64,000 nt of DNA. Source: Paenibacillus dokdonensis. Its GTDB lineage: Bacteria > Bacillota > Bacilli > Paenibacillales > Paenibacillaceae. Of the stretch, positions 35,711 to 44,918 are shown in pieces. The position numbers were made by a program, and so were the translations under genes. Numbering within the stretch: position 1 is the stretch's first letter; each line of letters begins with the position of its first letter. The notes below the pieces were generated by a model. It was not told the DNA's origin and made no database searches. It was given only the letters and a program-made list of their open reading frames with translations. The DNA lies in contig NZ_STGQ01000002.1 of assembly GCF_004916975.1 (NCBI RefSeq), positions 310,001-374,000 of the forward strand. The letters are read 5' to 3'.

Positions 35711-35760
35711 GCTTAAAACAAGCTTAAGGTTTCGTTAAGTTTACACAGCCATAATATAAA
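35711..35760 (+). promoter_or_regulatory. Promoter with three 11-bp-spaced direct repeats
   Basis: GCTTAA (35711-35716), GCTTAA (35722-35727) and CGTTAA (35733-35738) repeat exactly every 11 bases, one helical turn, and lead to a -10-like TATAAA (35755-35760). Such tandem half-sites are typical for OmpR/PhoP-type regulators, and the third falls at the -35 position. The regulator encoded at 33646-34332 is the obvious candidate to bind here. Confidence 0.6.
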
Positions 35761-35809
35761 CAACGAACAGATTTAACAAATCTATGACCGAACAGGAGGA
35801 AACGCCCCA

Positions 35810-36523
35810 TTGAACCTACCCAACATGGCAACGGGACAACCTGCCGTTAAAGGAAGACGCGAATTGAAGCATGTGATTACACAGATGGACTGCCATTTGC
35901 TGAGACATAACCTGCAGCATGTGATGACGCTTGACCCGCATGCCAAAAAGGACGGCAAGTACCTGATCCGCAGCGTGTATTTTGACAACTTCGACAATAA
36001 AGCCCTGAATCAAAAAAAGGAGGGTCTGTTCCACCGGGACAAATACCGGGTGAGATTGTACGACTACGACACAAGCTTTATTAATCTCGAGAAAAAGAGC
36101 AAGCGCGACAATCTCTGCTACAAGGAAAAATGCAGCATGACCGCTGAAGAGTACACCCGGCTGAATAACGGTGATATCGCCTGGATGGAAGAGGACAAGC
36201 GTCCGCTGATGCGCGAGCTGTATACGCATATGAACCTGTTTCAGCTGAAGCCGGTTGCCGTCGTGGATTATGTTCGCGAGGTCTACATCTATGAGCAGGG
36301 CAATGTGCGGGTGACGTTCGACAGCCAGGTCCGGACCAGCTACAAGGATACGGATATTCTGAATCCGGACCTGATCATGGTCGATACGGTCGATCCGAAC
36401 ACCGTCATCCTAGAGGTGAAGTACGACGAATACCTGCCGGATGTGATCAAGCTTCTGCTGCAGGTGCGGGACAGCCGCAAAACCTCTTTTTCCAAATACC
36501 AGTACAGCCGGATGTACGGCTAG
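35810..36523 (+). CDS. VTC-domain protein (polyphosphate polymerase-like)
   Basis: A 237-residue protein of the VTC fold, a tunnel-shaped triphosphate-handling domain that in yeast Vtc4 makes polyphosphate. Conserved basic and acidic tunnel residues are visible: RRELKHVI near the N-terminus, IRSVYFDN, HRDKYRVRLYDYD, NLEKKSKRDN, YKEKC, then RVTFDSQVRTS and ILEVKYDEYLPDVI. The start is a TTG after AGGAGG; an ATG five codons later is possible. It begins a three-gene unit with a DUF4956 membrane protein and a CotH-like protein. Whether it makes polyphosphate or binds another substrate is inference. Confidence 0.88.
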   Translation: MNLPNMATGQPAVKGRRELKHVITQMDCHLLRHNLQHVMTLDPHAKKDGKYLIRSVYFDNFDNKALNQKKEGLFHRDKYRVRLYDYDTSFINLEKKSKRDNLCYKEKCSMTAEEYTRLNNGDIAWMEEDKRPLMRELYTHMNLFQLKPVAVVDYVREVYIYEQGNVRVTFDSQVRTSYKDTDILNPDLIMVDTVDPNTVILEVKYDEYLPDVIKLLLQVRDSRKTSFSKYQYSRMYG

Positions 36524-36567
36524 GCATGCGCCAGTAACGCGCTACAAACAACTTGGGGGAATGAATA

Positions 36568-37266
36568 ATGGGTACGAATGCCAATAACGCAACAACTTTT
36601 ACGGATATTTTCAAATCCAGCTTTCTGGAGAAAACCAGCAGCTTTTCGATTGTCGACTCTCTGATCGGTCTCCTGGTCGCTTTTGCTATCGGGCTGTTCA
36701 TCTATGTCATCTACAAGAAAACCTTCAGCGGCGTGATGTATTCCCACAGCTTTAACATCTCGCTCATCGTCATGACGATGGCTACGGCTCTGATCATCAT
36801 GGGGATTTCCACTAACATCGTCCTCTCGCTCGGTATGGTCGGCGCCCTGTCCATTGTTCGCTTCAGAACGCCGATTAAGGATCCGATTGACCTGATTTTC
36901 ATTTTCTGGGCGGTCGCTTCCGGGATTCTATGCGGCGCTGGCCTCATTCCGCTGGTCATCATCGGTGCCATTCTGATCGGTCTTGTACTTCTTTTCTTCG
37001 TCAACCGTCTGACCCTGGAAAACCCGTACCTGCTGGTTGTGAAATATAACGATGCTGGCGTGGAAAAGCCGCTTGCGCACATGGTCTCCATGCAGTCGAA
37101 AAAGCACACCGTCAAATCCAAGTCCGTCTCTATGGATGGAAGCCTGGAAATGACTTATGAAATCCGCCTGAAGGATACCAATACCGATTTTATGCAGCAG
37201 ATTACGAACATGGATGGCGTGAAATCCGCAATCATGCTGAGCTATGACGGCAACTTCACAGCTTAA
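36568..37266 (+). CDS. DUF4956 membrane protein
   Basis: A 232-residue protein with about four membrane segments (near 29-50, 61-82, 86-100 and 117-152) and a soluble C-terminal domain of about 75 residues. The diagnostic block GMVGALSIVRFRTPIKDP links the membrane part. DUF4956 proteins have no established function but are often encoded beside VTC-domain proteins, as here. A GGGGGA site precedes the ATG, 45 bases after the VTC gene. It could anchor the VTC protein to the membrane or export its product; that is inference. Confidence 0.88.
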   Translation: MGTNANNATTFTDIFKSSFLEKTSSFSIVDSLIGLLVAFAIGLFIYVIYKKTFSGVMYSHSFNISLIVMTMATALIIMGISTNIVLSLGMVGALSIVRFRTPIKDPIDLIFIFWAVASGILCGAGLIPLVIIGAILIGLVLLFFVNRLTLENPYLLVVKYNDAGVEKPLAHMVSMQSKKHTVKSKSVSMDGSLEMTYEIRLKDTNTDFMQQITNMDGVKSAIMLSYDGNFTA

Positions 37267-37385
37267 CTCTTCGTCCCTTCAAGATTTCGGACGCAGCGGG
37301 GCAGGTGCACCGGAGCGGGTTCCACATTGTTCCTACCCCTGACTGTTCGCCGCATGAATATTAAGACGGAAGGAGTCTACGCTTT

Positions 37386-39359
37386 GTGAAAAACAGAACT
37401 ATAGTTGCTTCGCTCGTTTTGCTGATTGTGCTGTTTGTCACGGTAACGGCCATTCTTCCGCGGGCAGGCCTTCAGGCTACGCAGTTGGAAAACACATATA
37501 TGCAGCGGGTCTTTAATCAAAGCAAGGTTACAAACGTCGATATTACCATGAATCCAAAGGATCTAAAGACCATTCTGGACAATCCGCTGGATGAGAAAAT
37601 GGTACAGGCAAACGTCGTCATCGACGGCGTCAAGGTTGATGGAATCGGTATGCGCACCAAAGGGAACATGACGCTGCGTTCCGTCGCACAGATGGAGGAT
37701 TCAGACCGCTACAGCTTCAAGCTCGATTTTGATTACTACAATGACGATCAGAAGCTCTATGGGTTGAAAAAACTCAACCTGAACAACAACTACAGCGATC
37801 CCTCGCAAATGCGGGAATACTTGTCTTACGCACTCATGGAGAAGATGGGCATCCCTACGCCAGGCTACTCGTACATGTATGTGACGATTAACGGCCAGGA
37901 GTGGGGTCTGTACCTTGGGGTTGAAGCCATTGAGGAAACGTATCTGCAGCGGAATTTCACTGACAGCACAGGAGATTTGTACAAGCCGGACGGAACCGGA
38001 AGCGATCTCAAATGGATCAGTGACAAAATGAAGGATTATTCAGGGCTTAATCTGAAATCCGATACAAACTCCGACCAGAAAGACATGATGAAACTGCTAG
38101 ATGTCATCAATAACGGCGGCAATCTGGAAGACGTTGCAGACGTGGATGAAATGCTGAGGTATTTTGCAGCCAATACGGCGCTCGTCAACCTCGACAGCTA
38201 TCAGGGAAACCTGAAGCATAATTACTACCTCTATGAGAAAGACGGTAAATTTTCCGTACTTCCGTGGGATTACAACATGGCGTTCGGCGGATACGGCGTC
38301 GGTGGTGGTGGCGGAGGTGGCGGTATGCCAGAGGGTATGCCGGGTCAAAACGGTCAGAATAATAATGCACAAGATGATAAGCCCGCAGGTAAGGAAAATG
38401 CACAGAACCAGGCAGCTGCCGGTGGTAATCAGGCTGATGCCAAGGCCGGGCAAAATCGGCAAAATGCCGCCAACGAGCAGGCTGCAGGTCAAGGCAACCA
38501 AAAAAGAGGCGGTGGCATGGGTGGCGGTATGGGCGGTGACATGGCTGCCAACTTCCTCAGCGAGAACAATATCAACTTCAGCATCACAACGCCGGTATCC
38601 GGCACATCGCTGGAAGAGCGCCCGCTGTTGAAAGCTCTCCTGTCCAAGGATGAATACAAGGAGAAATTCAATAAGTATCTGAAGGAAATTGCGGATGAAT
38701 ATTTCACGGAAGACAATATGCTGTCAATGACAACATCGATCTCCTCCCTGATCTCTTCTTACGTGGAGAAGGATCCGACCAGCTTCTATACACCGGATCA
38801 ATTCAAAGAGGGTGTCTCCGGCGACAAAAGCCTGGTGAAGTTCGCAACCGAGCGGGCGGAATCCATCAAGATGCAGCTCTCCGGCGAGCTGGTTGTCGAG
38901 GCGGATACCAGCGGCGGCATGGGCTTCGGCGGCGGGCAGTTCAATAATGGACAGAACGCCGATAACGGGCAGATGCCTGCAATGCCTGACGGGATGCAGC
39001 TTCCCGAAGGCATGCAGCTTCCCGAGGGCATGCAGCCTCCGGAGGGCATGCAGATGCCTGACGGGCAAAACGGGCAGATGGGACAAGGCCGCGGTAACCG
39101 CGGCGCTGGAGGATTCCCTGGCGGTGGCGGACCTGGTGGGGGATTCCCTGGCGGCATGCCGGGCATGGGCGGAGCCAATATTCAGCCCGGAGCAACCGGC
39201 AAATATACGACGCAGGATATCATCATTGCCGCCATCTTCCTGGTGCTGCTGATTGCGGCTCTCATCTTCGCTCTCACCTTCAAGCGGAGAAGAGTCCCTC
39301 GATCGAAAACAAGCGGAGAAGAACCATCTCTTATGAACGGAAAAGAAATAGATCAATAA
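37386..39359 (+). CDS. CotH-kinase-like surface protein with low-complexity inserts
   Basis: A 657-residue protein. An N-terminal signal anchor (about 7-24) is followed by a CotH-type kinase-like domain with IGMRTKGNMTLRSV, LKKLNLNNNYSDPSQMREYL, WGLYLGVEAIEE and the metal-binding-like FSVLPWDYNMAFGG. The domain is interrupted by a Gly/Gln/Asn/Met-rich stretch at about 300-388, resumes to about 505, and is followed by a second such stretch (about 508-601) with GMQLPE repeats. A C-terminal membrane segment (about 612-632) and a basic tail end the protein. The start is a GTG after AAGGAG. Spore-coat CotH phosphorylates proteins; the target here is unknown. Confidence 0.88.
   Translation: MKNRTIVASLVLLIVLFVTVTAILPRAGLQATQLENTYMQRVFNQSKVTNVDITMNPKDLKTILDNPLDEKMVQANVVIDGVKVDGIGMRTKGNMTLRSVAQMEDSDRYSFKLDFDYYNDDQKLYGLKKLNLNNNYSDPSQMREYLSYALMEKMGIPTPGYSYMYVTINGQEWGLYLGVEAIEETYLQRNFTDSTGDLYKPDGTGSDLKWISDKMKDYSGLNLKSDTNSDQKDMMKLLDVINNGGNLEDVADVDEMLRYFAANTALVNLDSYQGNLKHNYYLYEKDGKFSVLPWDYNMAFGGYGVGGGGGGGGMPEGMPGQNGQNNNAQDDKPAGKENAQNQAAAGGNQADAKAGQNRQNAANEQAAGQGNQKRGGGMGGGMGGDMAANFLSENNINFSITTPVSGTSLEERPLLKALLSKDEYKEKFNKYLKEIADEYFTEDNMLSMTTSISSLISSYVEKDPTSFYTPDQFKEGVSGDKSLVKFATERAESIKMQLSGELVVEADTSGGMGFGGGQFNNGQNADNGQMPAMPDGMQLPEGMQLPEGMQPPEGMQMPDGQNGQMGQGRGNRGAGGFPGGGGPGGGFPGGMPGMGGANIQPGATGKYTTQDIIIAAIFLVLLIAALIFALTFKRRRVPRSKTSGEEPSLMNGKEIDQ
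38991..39062 (+). repeat. Four tandem 18-bp repeats inside the CotH-like gene
   Basis: Units start at 38991, 39009, 39027 and 39045 and encode GMQLPE, GMQLPE, GMQPPE and GMQMPD. The unit keeps the reading frame, so copy number can change without breaking the protein. Confidence 0.85.
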
Positions 39360-39406
39360 CGGATAGAATCAGTAAGCAAGAAGTGTTCTCCCCATACTTC
39401 CTTAGA

Positions 39407-39466
39407 CAAAAAGAAAGAGCAGTCGGCACAGATCATCCAGAGGATGACTGAGGCCCTGCTCTTTTT
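39407..39466. terminator. Bidirectional terminator between the CotH-like gene and mprF
   Basis: AAAAAGAAAGAGCAG on one side and CTGCTCTTTTTG on the other form a stem with a long internal loop, with A-run and T-run for either direction. It serves the convergent genes. Confidence 0.75.
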
Positions 39467-39477
39467 GTATTCATCTA

Positions 39478-42123
39478 CTATTTTCTGACTTCCTGCACCC
39501 GCCTGGATACCAATCTCACCAGATCCACGGTCAGCACGGGCAGCGATACCCAGGCTGGATAAGCCAGGAAACGCGGCTCCCACTCCGGAGCAAACTTTTC
39601 CTTATATCTGCGCAAGCCCTTGAATCCATACCAATGGCCGCCGTATTGGAATACCAGCGCAGCCAGCTTTTCCTCGCGAAGCGCGCTCTTGCTCTCCCCG
39701 ACGCTGGATAACGGTGCGTTGCCCAAATTAAAGACGTTGTATCCCTGTTCCTTGCACCATTCAAGCAGCTTGACGAACAGATAATCCATTGTACCGTTCG
39801 GTGTTCCGCTCTGATGGCGCATCAGATCTATGGACATCGTGTGTTTTTCATCATATCCAGGTGCCAGAGAGGCAAACGCAAGAATGTTACCTTCAGGATT
39901 CTTCAGCAATGCTATAGGAGCCTGCTCCAGATAATCTTGGTTAAACCATCCAAGTGAGAAGCCCTTCTCCCGTCTGCCCTTGATCCATTCATTGGACACC
40001 TTGCGCAGTTCCTCCAGAAGCGCGCTTCCGAAAGGCGGCACAGCCATTTCAAAAATGTATCCTTCACGCTCGAACCGATTGCGGACACTCCGTAAATCGG
40101 TAGCTTTTTTGCCGCTCAGAGTGAAGTTCTCCAAAGGAATCAGCGCCTCTTCTCCCAGCTTAAAGAAGCGGTATCCATATTCATGATAGATAGGCAGATA
40201 TTCCGGTGTCGCCTGATAGAACACAACGGACATCGCATACTGGTCAGCATATTGCTGGAAATCGGCAATCGCCTCTGGTACCAGCTTTACCGGCCCGAGC
40301 GGGTCACCCAGCACCACCAGCTTGTCCCTCGCCTTGGCGTACGGTATGAGAACCTGATCCTCCTGCGACCAGAAAAAGCTCTTATCTCCCGTAAACAGCA
40401 TATGTGTTAGTAAATTTCCTTGATTCCGCTTCAGGAACAGCCGTAGCTTGTCCAGCTCCTCCGGTCCTGCTGCGGCAGCGATTTTTCGATTGGGTCTTAA
40501 CAGCAGCAGCATGGTCAGCAGCACCCATGATCCGGCCAGGCCAATCAGCGCTGTGATCGCATACGGCCTTGGCCCAAACATCCAATGGATGCGGTCTGCC
40601 GTCGGCAGATGCCTGAGCCAGCCATGATGGACATGGCTTCCGATCCAGTAATAGATAAACGCAATAACCGCCGACAGCACGTACCATAACAGGTAGCTGC
40701 GGGCGTCCACAGGAGCCCCCACACGGTAAAATCTGGCCCGCGACACCCATAACGCAATGCCAACAATGAGCAGAAATATCGCTTCTTCAAAATCAAACGC
40801 CTTGATGAACGTAAAGACCGCGCCCGCAAGCAGCAGAACGCCTGTCCAAACATAGGCCCTGTGAATCCGCAGCGAAATGCCGCGGGACAACACAATCAGC
40901 ATAAATCCGATGATAACCGAGAGCAGATGCGACAAGCGCATGAGCGGCATGGACAGGATCTCTTCTGTCAGCCGGAGACGATACAGCAGCCCCGGCGTAG
41001 CTGCCGAGAGCAGCAGCACCAGACCACTCACCAGCACCAGCTTGCCCAGCGCCCAGACACCGAGATCACTCAGAAAACGGTATTGTCCCGGCCACCGCCA
41101 CAGCCTCTGCCATCCATTCAGCGGGAACTCGGTTCCATCATCCTGCTTGTCACCGGCCCGTTTGGCCACATTGCCCAGCTCAAATGCTGAAAGGATCAGC
41201 CCGATCAGCCATGGCACAATATAATAGAACAAACGGAACAGGACCAGCACCGCCATCGCGCGGTCGGAAGGTAAGCCCAGCTGTTCCAGCCCCAAAAGCA
41301 CCGTCAGATCGAAGGCTCCAATGCCGCCGGGCGCCATGCTCAGAATTCCGGCAATCGCGGCCACCGCATACATGCCGATCACTTCGCGGAAAGATACATC
41401 ATGGAGCACACTGCTGGCAATCAGCCAGAAGGTCACTCCGGCGCAGGCCCATTCCAGCAAAGAAGCGCTGAGAGATATGCCTACGGTCGTCCACGGTGTT
41501 CTTCCCTCGCCACGGTTGAACCATTTGGCGAAGAGTGAGGATCTCTGCATCAAGACAAAGAGCGGCAGATATAGAGCCATACCCCATACCGCAAAGATAA
41601 GCCACCTGTGTTCCTCAAAAAGATCTCCTACCGTAAACACTCCGGCTATAATGCCCCATGAGAGGATCGACAGTCCCGTTACTACAATCGGCGAAAGAAA
41701 TACCACCGCCGAAGCCATCAATATAGGTGAAATCCCACTTCTTTTATATAAAATTGTCCGGAGTCCCGCTCCGGTTAATCCGGCAAATCCAATAATATTA
41801 TTAAACGTATTGGCAATCCAAGCGTATCGAAATGTACTCCAAAATCCAACCTTCAACCGGAAATGACGGCGGATCATAAAATCATAAAGGCTCATTACCG
41901 CAATTGAAAAAAGGGAAAACAGAAAAATCTCCACAACCGCTTCTACCGGCAAACGACGCAGCTCGCCAAACGTACGGCCGAGGGAAACCTGACGCAGCTC
42001 CTTCTGGCCTTCCCAGTAGACAAGCCCGATAACGATGAGCGGTATCAGCAGCCGAACTGCTTTAATCCGGTATATGGAAGCCAGAATGCGGAATATTTTG
42101 TACCGCTCCAGCCTTTCCTTCAT
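39478..42123 (-). CDS. mprF: Phosphatidylglycerol lysyltransferase / flippase MprF
   Basis: An 881-residue protein. About fourteen membrane segments (residues 20-530) form the flippase part, and a soluble C-terminal domain (about 545-870) transfers an amino acid from aminoacyl-tRNA to phosphatidylglycerol. Conserved pieces there are RSVRNRFEREGY, GFSLGWFNQDYLEQAP, DLMRHQSGTPNGTMDYLF and FNLGNAPLSSVG. The product lowers the negative surface charge and gives resistance to cationic peptides. The ATG at 42121-42123 has AAAGGG at good spacing; a GTG three codons earlier is less likely. Whether Lys or Ala is transferred is not decidable here. Confidence 0.93.
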   Translation of the reverse strand: MKERLERYKIFRILASIYRIKAVRLLIPLIVIGLVYWEGQKELRQVSLGRTFGELRRLPVEAVVEIFLFSLFSIAVMSLYDFMIRRHFRLKVGFWSTFRYAWIANTFNNIIGFAGLTGAGLRTILYKRSGISPILMASAVVFLSPIVVTGLSILSWGIIAGVFTVGDLFEEHRWLIFAVWGMALYLPLFVLMQRSSLFAKWFNRGEGRTPWTTVGISLSASLLEWACAGVTFWLIASSVLHDVSFREVIGMYAVAAIAGILSMAPGGIGAFDLTVLLGLEQLGLPSDRAMAVLVLFRLFYYIVPWLIGLILSAFELGNVAKRAGDKQDDGTEFPLNGWQRLWRWPGQYRFLSDLGVWALGKLVLVSGLVLLLSAATPGLLYRLRLTEEILSMPLMRLSHLLSVIIGFMLIVLSRGISLRIHRAYVWTGVLLLAGAVFTFIKAFDFEEAIFLLIVGIALWVSRARFYRVGAPVDARSYLLWYVLSAVIAFIYYWIGSHVHHGWLRHLPTADRIHWMFGPRPYAITALIGLAGSWVLLTMLLLLRPNRKIAAAAGPEELDKLRLFLKRNQGNLLTHMLFTGDKSFFWSQEDQVLIPYAKARDKLVVLGDPLGPVKLVPEAIADFQQYADQYAMSVVFYQATPEYLPIYHEYGYRFFKLGEEALIPLENFTLSGKKATDLRSVRNRFEREGYIFEMAVPPFGSALLEELRKVSNEWIKGRREKGFSLGWFNQDYLEQAPIALLKNPEGNILAFASLAPGYDEKHTMSIDLMRHQSGTPNGTMDYLFVKLLEWCKEQGYNVFNLGNAPLSSVGESKSALREEKLAALVFQYGGHWYGFKGLRRYKEKFAPEWEPRFLAYPAWVSLPVLTVDLVRLVSRRVQEVRK

Positions 42124-42210
42124 GCCATGCACCCTTTCACTTGTAAAGATTGGAATTTAAGTCCCTTATTATCCTAACATAAAGCTTGGCCGATACAAAT
42201 ATTTAAAACA

Positions 42211-42245
42211 AAAGCCAGCCCGGATGAGAATCATCGGCTGGCTTT
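42211..42245 (-). terminator. Terminator of the catalase gene
   Basis: On the minus strand AAAGCCAGCC pairs with GGCTGGCTTT around GATGATTCTCATCC, followed by T-rich sequence. It lies 26 bases past the catalase stop. Confidence 0.85.
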
Positions 42246-42270
42246 CGAACAGGTTATACCTTAAGGCAGT

Positions 42271-44409
42271 TTACTTGGACATAGACAGTTCTCTGTCCCA
42301 ATGACGGTGCATGGCAATCGCCTCCACCAGCTTTTGACCGAATTCTTGACCGCTTTCTGCACCGCTTCTGATGACAAGTCCGGTATCCGTGAGCGGTGTT
42401 TCCAGATTCCCTACCGGTTGATCCGGACTCGCGACATGGATGCCCGCTGTACCCAGTAATCCCAGCGCCTTGCCTGCTGCGCCGATGGTTTTGAAATGGT
42501 TATAGGTTTCTATAATGAAGTTAACCGCTTCGCGGATCATGCCAATCTGCGCAATGCTCTCCTCACCGCCGGCTACATATACAGCGTCGTACAAGACGGA
42601 GTCGGCCGTCAGGAATGTTTGCTTCACCTGCTGTTGATCTCCCTCTGTACCCGTAATCATGCCCAGATGTTCACTGATAATTTCAGCCGTTACCCCAGCC
42701 CCCTGGAGCGCTGTCTGTACCGCCTTCATTTCAGCGGAATCAAAGCCGTTTGCGGCAAGCACAGCAATTTTACGGGTAGCAGCAGATTTGGCCGTATTCA
42801 ACTGGCTCAGCGCAGGCGATAACAAAGTAACACTTTCGCGGACTTCCTCTGTCGGCGCCTTCGGTGCCTCTGCTCCGATGCCAAGAGCAACCTGCTCAGC
42901 CAAATTCAGGTCCACATTGCTGAGATTGTTGACCATTTGCTGCTGAATGCTCTTGGTCTGCACCTTGCCAAGCTCAAAACGGAAGGCCTTGATCATATGC
43001 TTCTGCTCCACATCGGACATGCTGTTCCAGAACAGCTTGGCCTGGCTGTAATGATCCTTGAAGCTGTCACTGCGGGCGCGTACCTTACGGCCCTCCACCT
43101 TTTCCTGATAATGTACATATCCGCCTTCCTGCTCGGTGGCCTCATGCGGATCGTTATTATTCAGGGAGTTTTTGTGGTAGCTTGTTTGGCCCTGGTTGAT
43201 CGTCATCCGGTGCATCCCGTCGCGTTGGTTGTTGTGTACCGGTGCCAATGGACGGTTGATCGGGATTTCATGGAAGTTTGGTCCGCCGAGACGGGACAGC
43301 TGTGTATCTGTATAGGAGAACAACCGGCCCTGCAGCAGCGGGTCATTACTGAAATCAATGCCAGGCACCACATGTCCCACATGGAACGCAATCTGCTCGG
43401 TTTCCGCAAAGAAATTATCCACATTGCGGTTCAGCGTCATTTTACCAATGCGGCGTACCGGAATGATTTCCTCGGGCCACAGCTTGGTCGGATCCAGAAT
43501 ATCAAAATCGAAGTTGAATTCCTCGTCCTCCCGGATGATCTGCACGCCGAACTCAAACTCCGGATAATTGCCCATCTCAATGGCTTCAGACAAATCGCGG
43601 CGGTTGAAATCCGGGTCTTTACCAGCTATTTTCTGCGCTTCATCCCATACCAGAGAATGCACGCCAAGCAGCGGTTTCCAGTGGAACTTAACAAAATGGG
43701 CTTCTCCCTTCTCGTTCACAAAGCGGAAGGTATGAACGCCAAAGCCCTCCATCATCCGGAAGCTGCGTGGAATCGCGCGATCTGACATGGCCCACATGAT
43801 CATATGTGTCGATTCTGTATTGTTCGCGATGAAATCCCAGTGTGTGTCATGCGCTGTGGATGCCTGCGGAATTTCGTTATGAGGCTCCGGCTTGACCGCA
43901 TGAACAAAATCAGGGAATTTCATGGCATCCTGTATGAAAAAGACCGGCATGTTATTGCCCACCAGGTCAAAGTTTCCTTCTTCGGTATAGAACTTGGTTG
44001 CAAAGCCTCTGACATCACGTACCGTATCTGCGGAGCCTCTCGAGCCCGCTACGGTTGAGAAACGGACAAACACTGGAGTTTTTGCGGCTGGATCCTGCAG
44101 AAATTTGGCTTTGGTAAACTCGGCCATCGGCTCATAGACCTGAAAATAACCGTGTGCACCAAAACCTCTGGCATGGACAATCCGCTCAGGAATCCGTTCA
44201 TGGTCAAAATGGGTCATTTTTTCTCTGAATTGAAAGTCTTCCATCAGGGTTGGGCCTCGGTCCCCCGCCTTCAGCGAATGCTCATCATCCGTAATGCGTA
44301 ACCCTTGATTGGTCGTCATTTTCTGACCGGAGTCATTGACGCTAAAATCTTTCAGCTGCTCTTTCTTGCTCTCTTCATTGATGTTCATGTTATCCCGATC
44401 TTTATTCAT
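42271..44409 (-). CDS. katE: Large-subunit catalase (clade 2) with C-terminal DJ-1/PfpI-like domain
   Basis: A 712-residue heme catalase. The catalytic His is in RIVHARGFGAHGYF, the distal Asn in FDLVGNNMPVFFIQ, and the proximal heme-ligand Tyr in RLFSYTDTQLSRLG. The extra C-terminal region (about 560-705) is a class I amidotransferase/DJ-1-like domain starting KIAVLAANGFDSAEM, as in Escherichia coli KatE and Bacillus KatE/KatX2-type enzymes. The second ATG (44407-44409) is preferred because AGGAGG lies 11 bases upstream; the first ATG is only two bases from it. It is monocistronic. Confidence 0.95.
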   Translation of the reverse strand: MNKDRDNMNINEESKKEQLKDFSVNDSGQKMTTNQGLRITDDEHSLKAGDRGPTLMEDFQFREKMTHFDHERIPERIVHARGFGAHGYFQVYEPMAEFTKAKFLQDPAAKTPVFVRFSTVAGSRGSADTVRDVRGFATKFYTEEGNFDLVGNNMPVFFIQDAMKFPDFVHAVKPEPHNEIPQASTAHDTHWDFIANNTESTHMIMWAMSDRAIPRSFRMMEGFGVHTFRFVNEKGEAHFVKFHWKPLLGVHSLVWDEAQKIAGKDPDFNRRDLSEAIEMGNYPEFEFGVQIIREDEEFNFDFDILDPTKLWPEEIIPVRRIGKMTLNRNVDNFFAETEQIAFHVGHVVPGIDFSNDPLLQGRLFSYTDTQLSRLGGPNFHEIPINRPLAPVHNNQRDGMHRMTINQGQTSYHKNSLNNNDPHEATEQEGGYVHYQEKVEGRKVRARSDSFKDHYSQAKLFWNSMSDVEQKHMIKAFRFELGKVQTKSIQQQMVNNLSNVDLNLAEQVALGIGAEAPKAPTEEVRESVTLLSPALSQLNTAKSAATRKIAVLAANGFDSAEMKAVQTALQGAGVTAEIISEHLGMITGTEGDQQQVKQTFLTADSVLYDAVYVAGGEESIAQIGMIREAVNFIIETYNHFKTIGAAGKALGLLGTAGIHVASPDQPVGNLETPLTDTGLVIRSGAESGQEFGQKLVEAIAMHRHWDRELSMSK

Positions 44410-44571
44410 GAAGTTCATTCCCTCCTGTTCTTATGTACGGCACTGTGTCCGAATATGAATACACACGGTATTACCCTTCTGGATATCGCATTAAACGAAG
44501 CTTACGGAAACAGAAATATATCCCTGATGCTCGCATCCTTTTTTAACCAGGTCATATTTTCCGAAAGTATA

Positions 44572-44600
44572 TTTACATTTCTATAAAAATAGATATAATA
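44572..44600 (+). promoter_or_regulatory. arsR-type gene promoter with overlapping operator
   Basis: -35 TTTACA (44572-44577) and a perfect -10 TATAAT (44594-44599) are separated by 16 bases. The spacer is ATTTCTATAAAAATAGATAT (44577-44596), which matches the operator at 44974-44995 on the opposite strand. The ATG begins only seven bases after the -10, and there is no ribosome site. Confidence 0.75.
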
Positions 44601-44606
44601 AAGCAC

Positions 44607-44918
44607 ATGGATATATTATTAACGATCAAAGCGTTATCTAACGAGACCCGGTTCAACATTCTGGAGTGGCTGAAACATCCGGAGAATCATTTTGGCCCGC
44701 AGGAGCATATGCCAGCAACCTGTGATTTTAGGGGTGGAATATGCGTCGGATCCATATCGGAGAAAACCGGCCTCGCCCAATCCGTCGTTTCCGGCTATCT
44801 GGTCAAGTTGCAGAAGGCAGGCTTGTTGGAGTCCCGCCGCTCGGGACAGTGGACTTATTACAGACGTGATGAGGAGGGTATTAACCACTTTATCGAACAA
44901 CTCAAGAAAGAGCTTTAG
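44607..44918 (+). CDS. ArsR-family repressor
   Basis: A 103-residue winged-helix regulator. The N-terminal block IKALSNETRFNILEWL, the recognition helix region SEKTGLAQSVVSGYLVKLQ and the wing SRRSGQWTYYRR are diagnostic. Two Cys residues (in TCDFRGGICVGSI) could form a redox or metal switch. No Shine-Dalgarno is present and the -10 element ends seven bases before the ATG, so the message may be leaderless. It lies directly upstream of an old-yellow-enzyme gene with the same operator motif, so it probably represses both. Confidence 0.88.
   Translation: MDILLTIKALSNETRFNILEWLKHPENHFGPQEHMPATCDFRGGICVGSISEKTGLAQSVVSGYLVKLQKAGLLESRRSGQWTYYRRDEEGINHFIEQLKKEL

Noticed and set aside
38991..39062. 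Short tandem repeats as a possible CRISPR array
   Set aside because: The 18-bp units are contiguous without spacers and are in frame within a coding region.
38097..39356. Several minus-strand frames rich in Pro, Ala and His
   Set aside because: They are reverse readings of the low-complexity CotH-like gene.
42937..43785. 282-codon plus-strand frame
   Set aside because: It is antisense to the catalase, which has all heme-site motifs.
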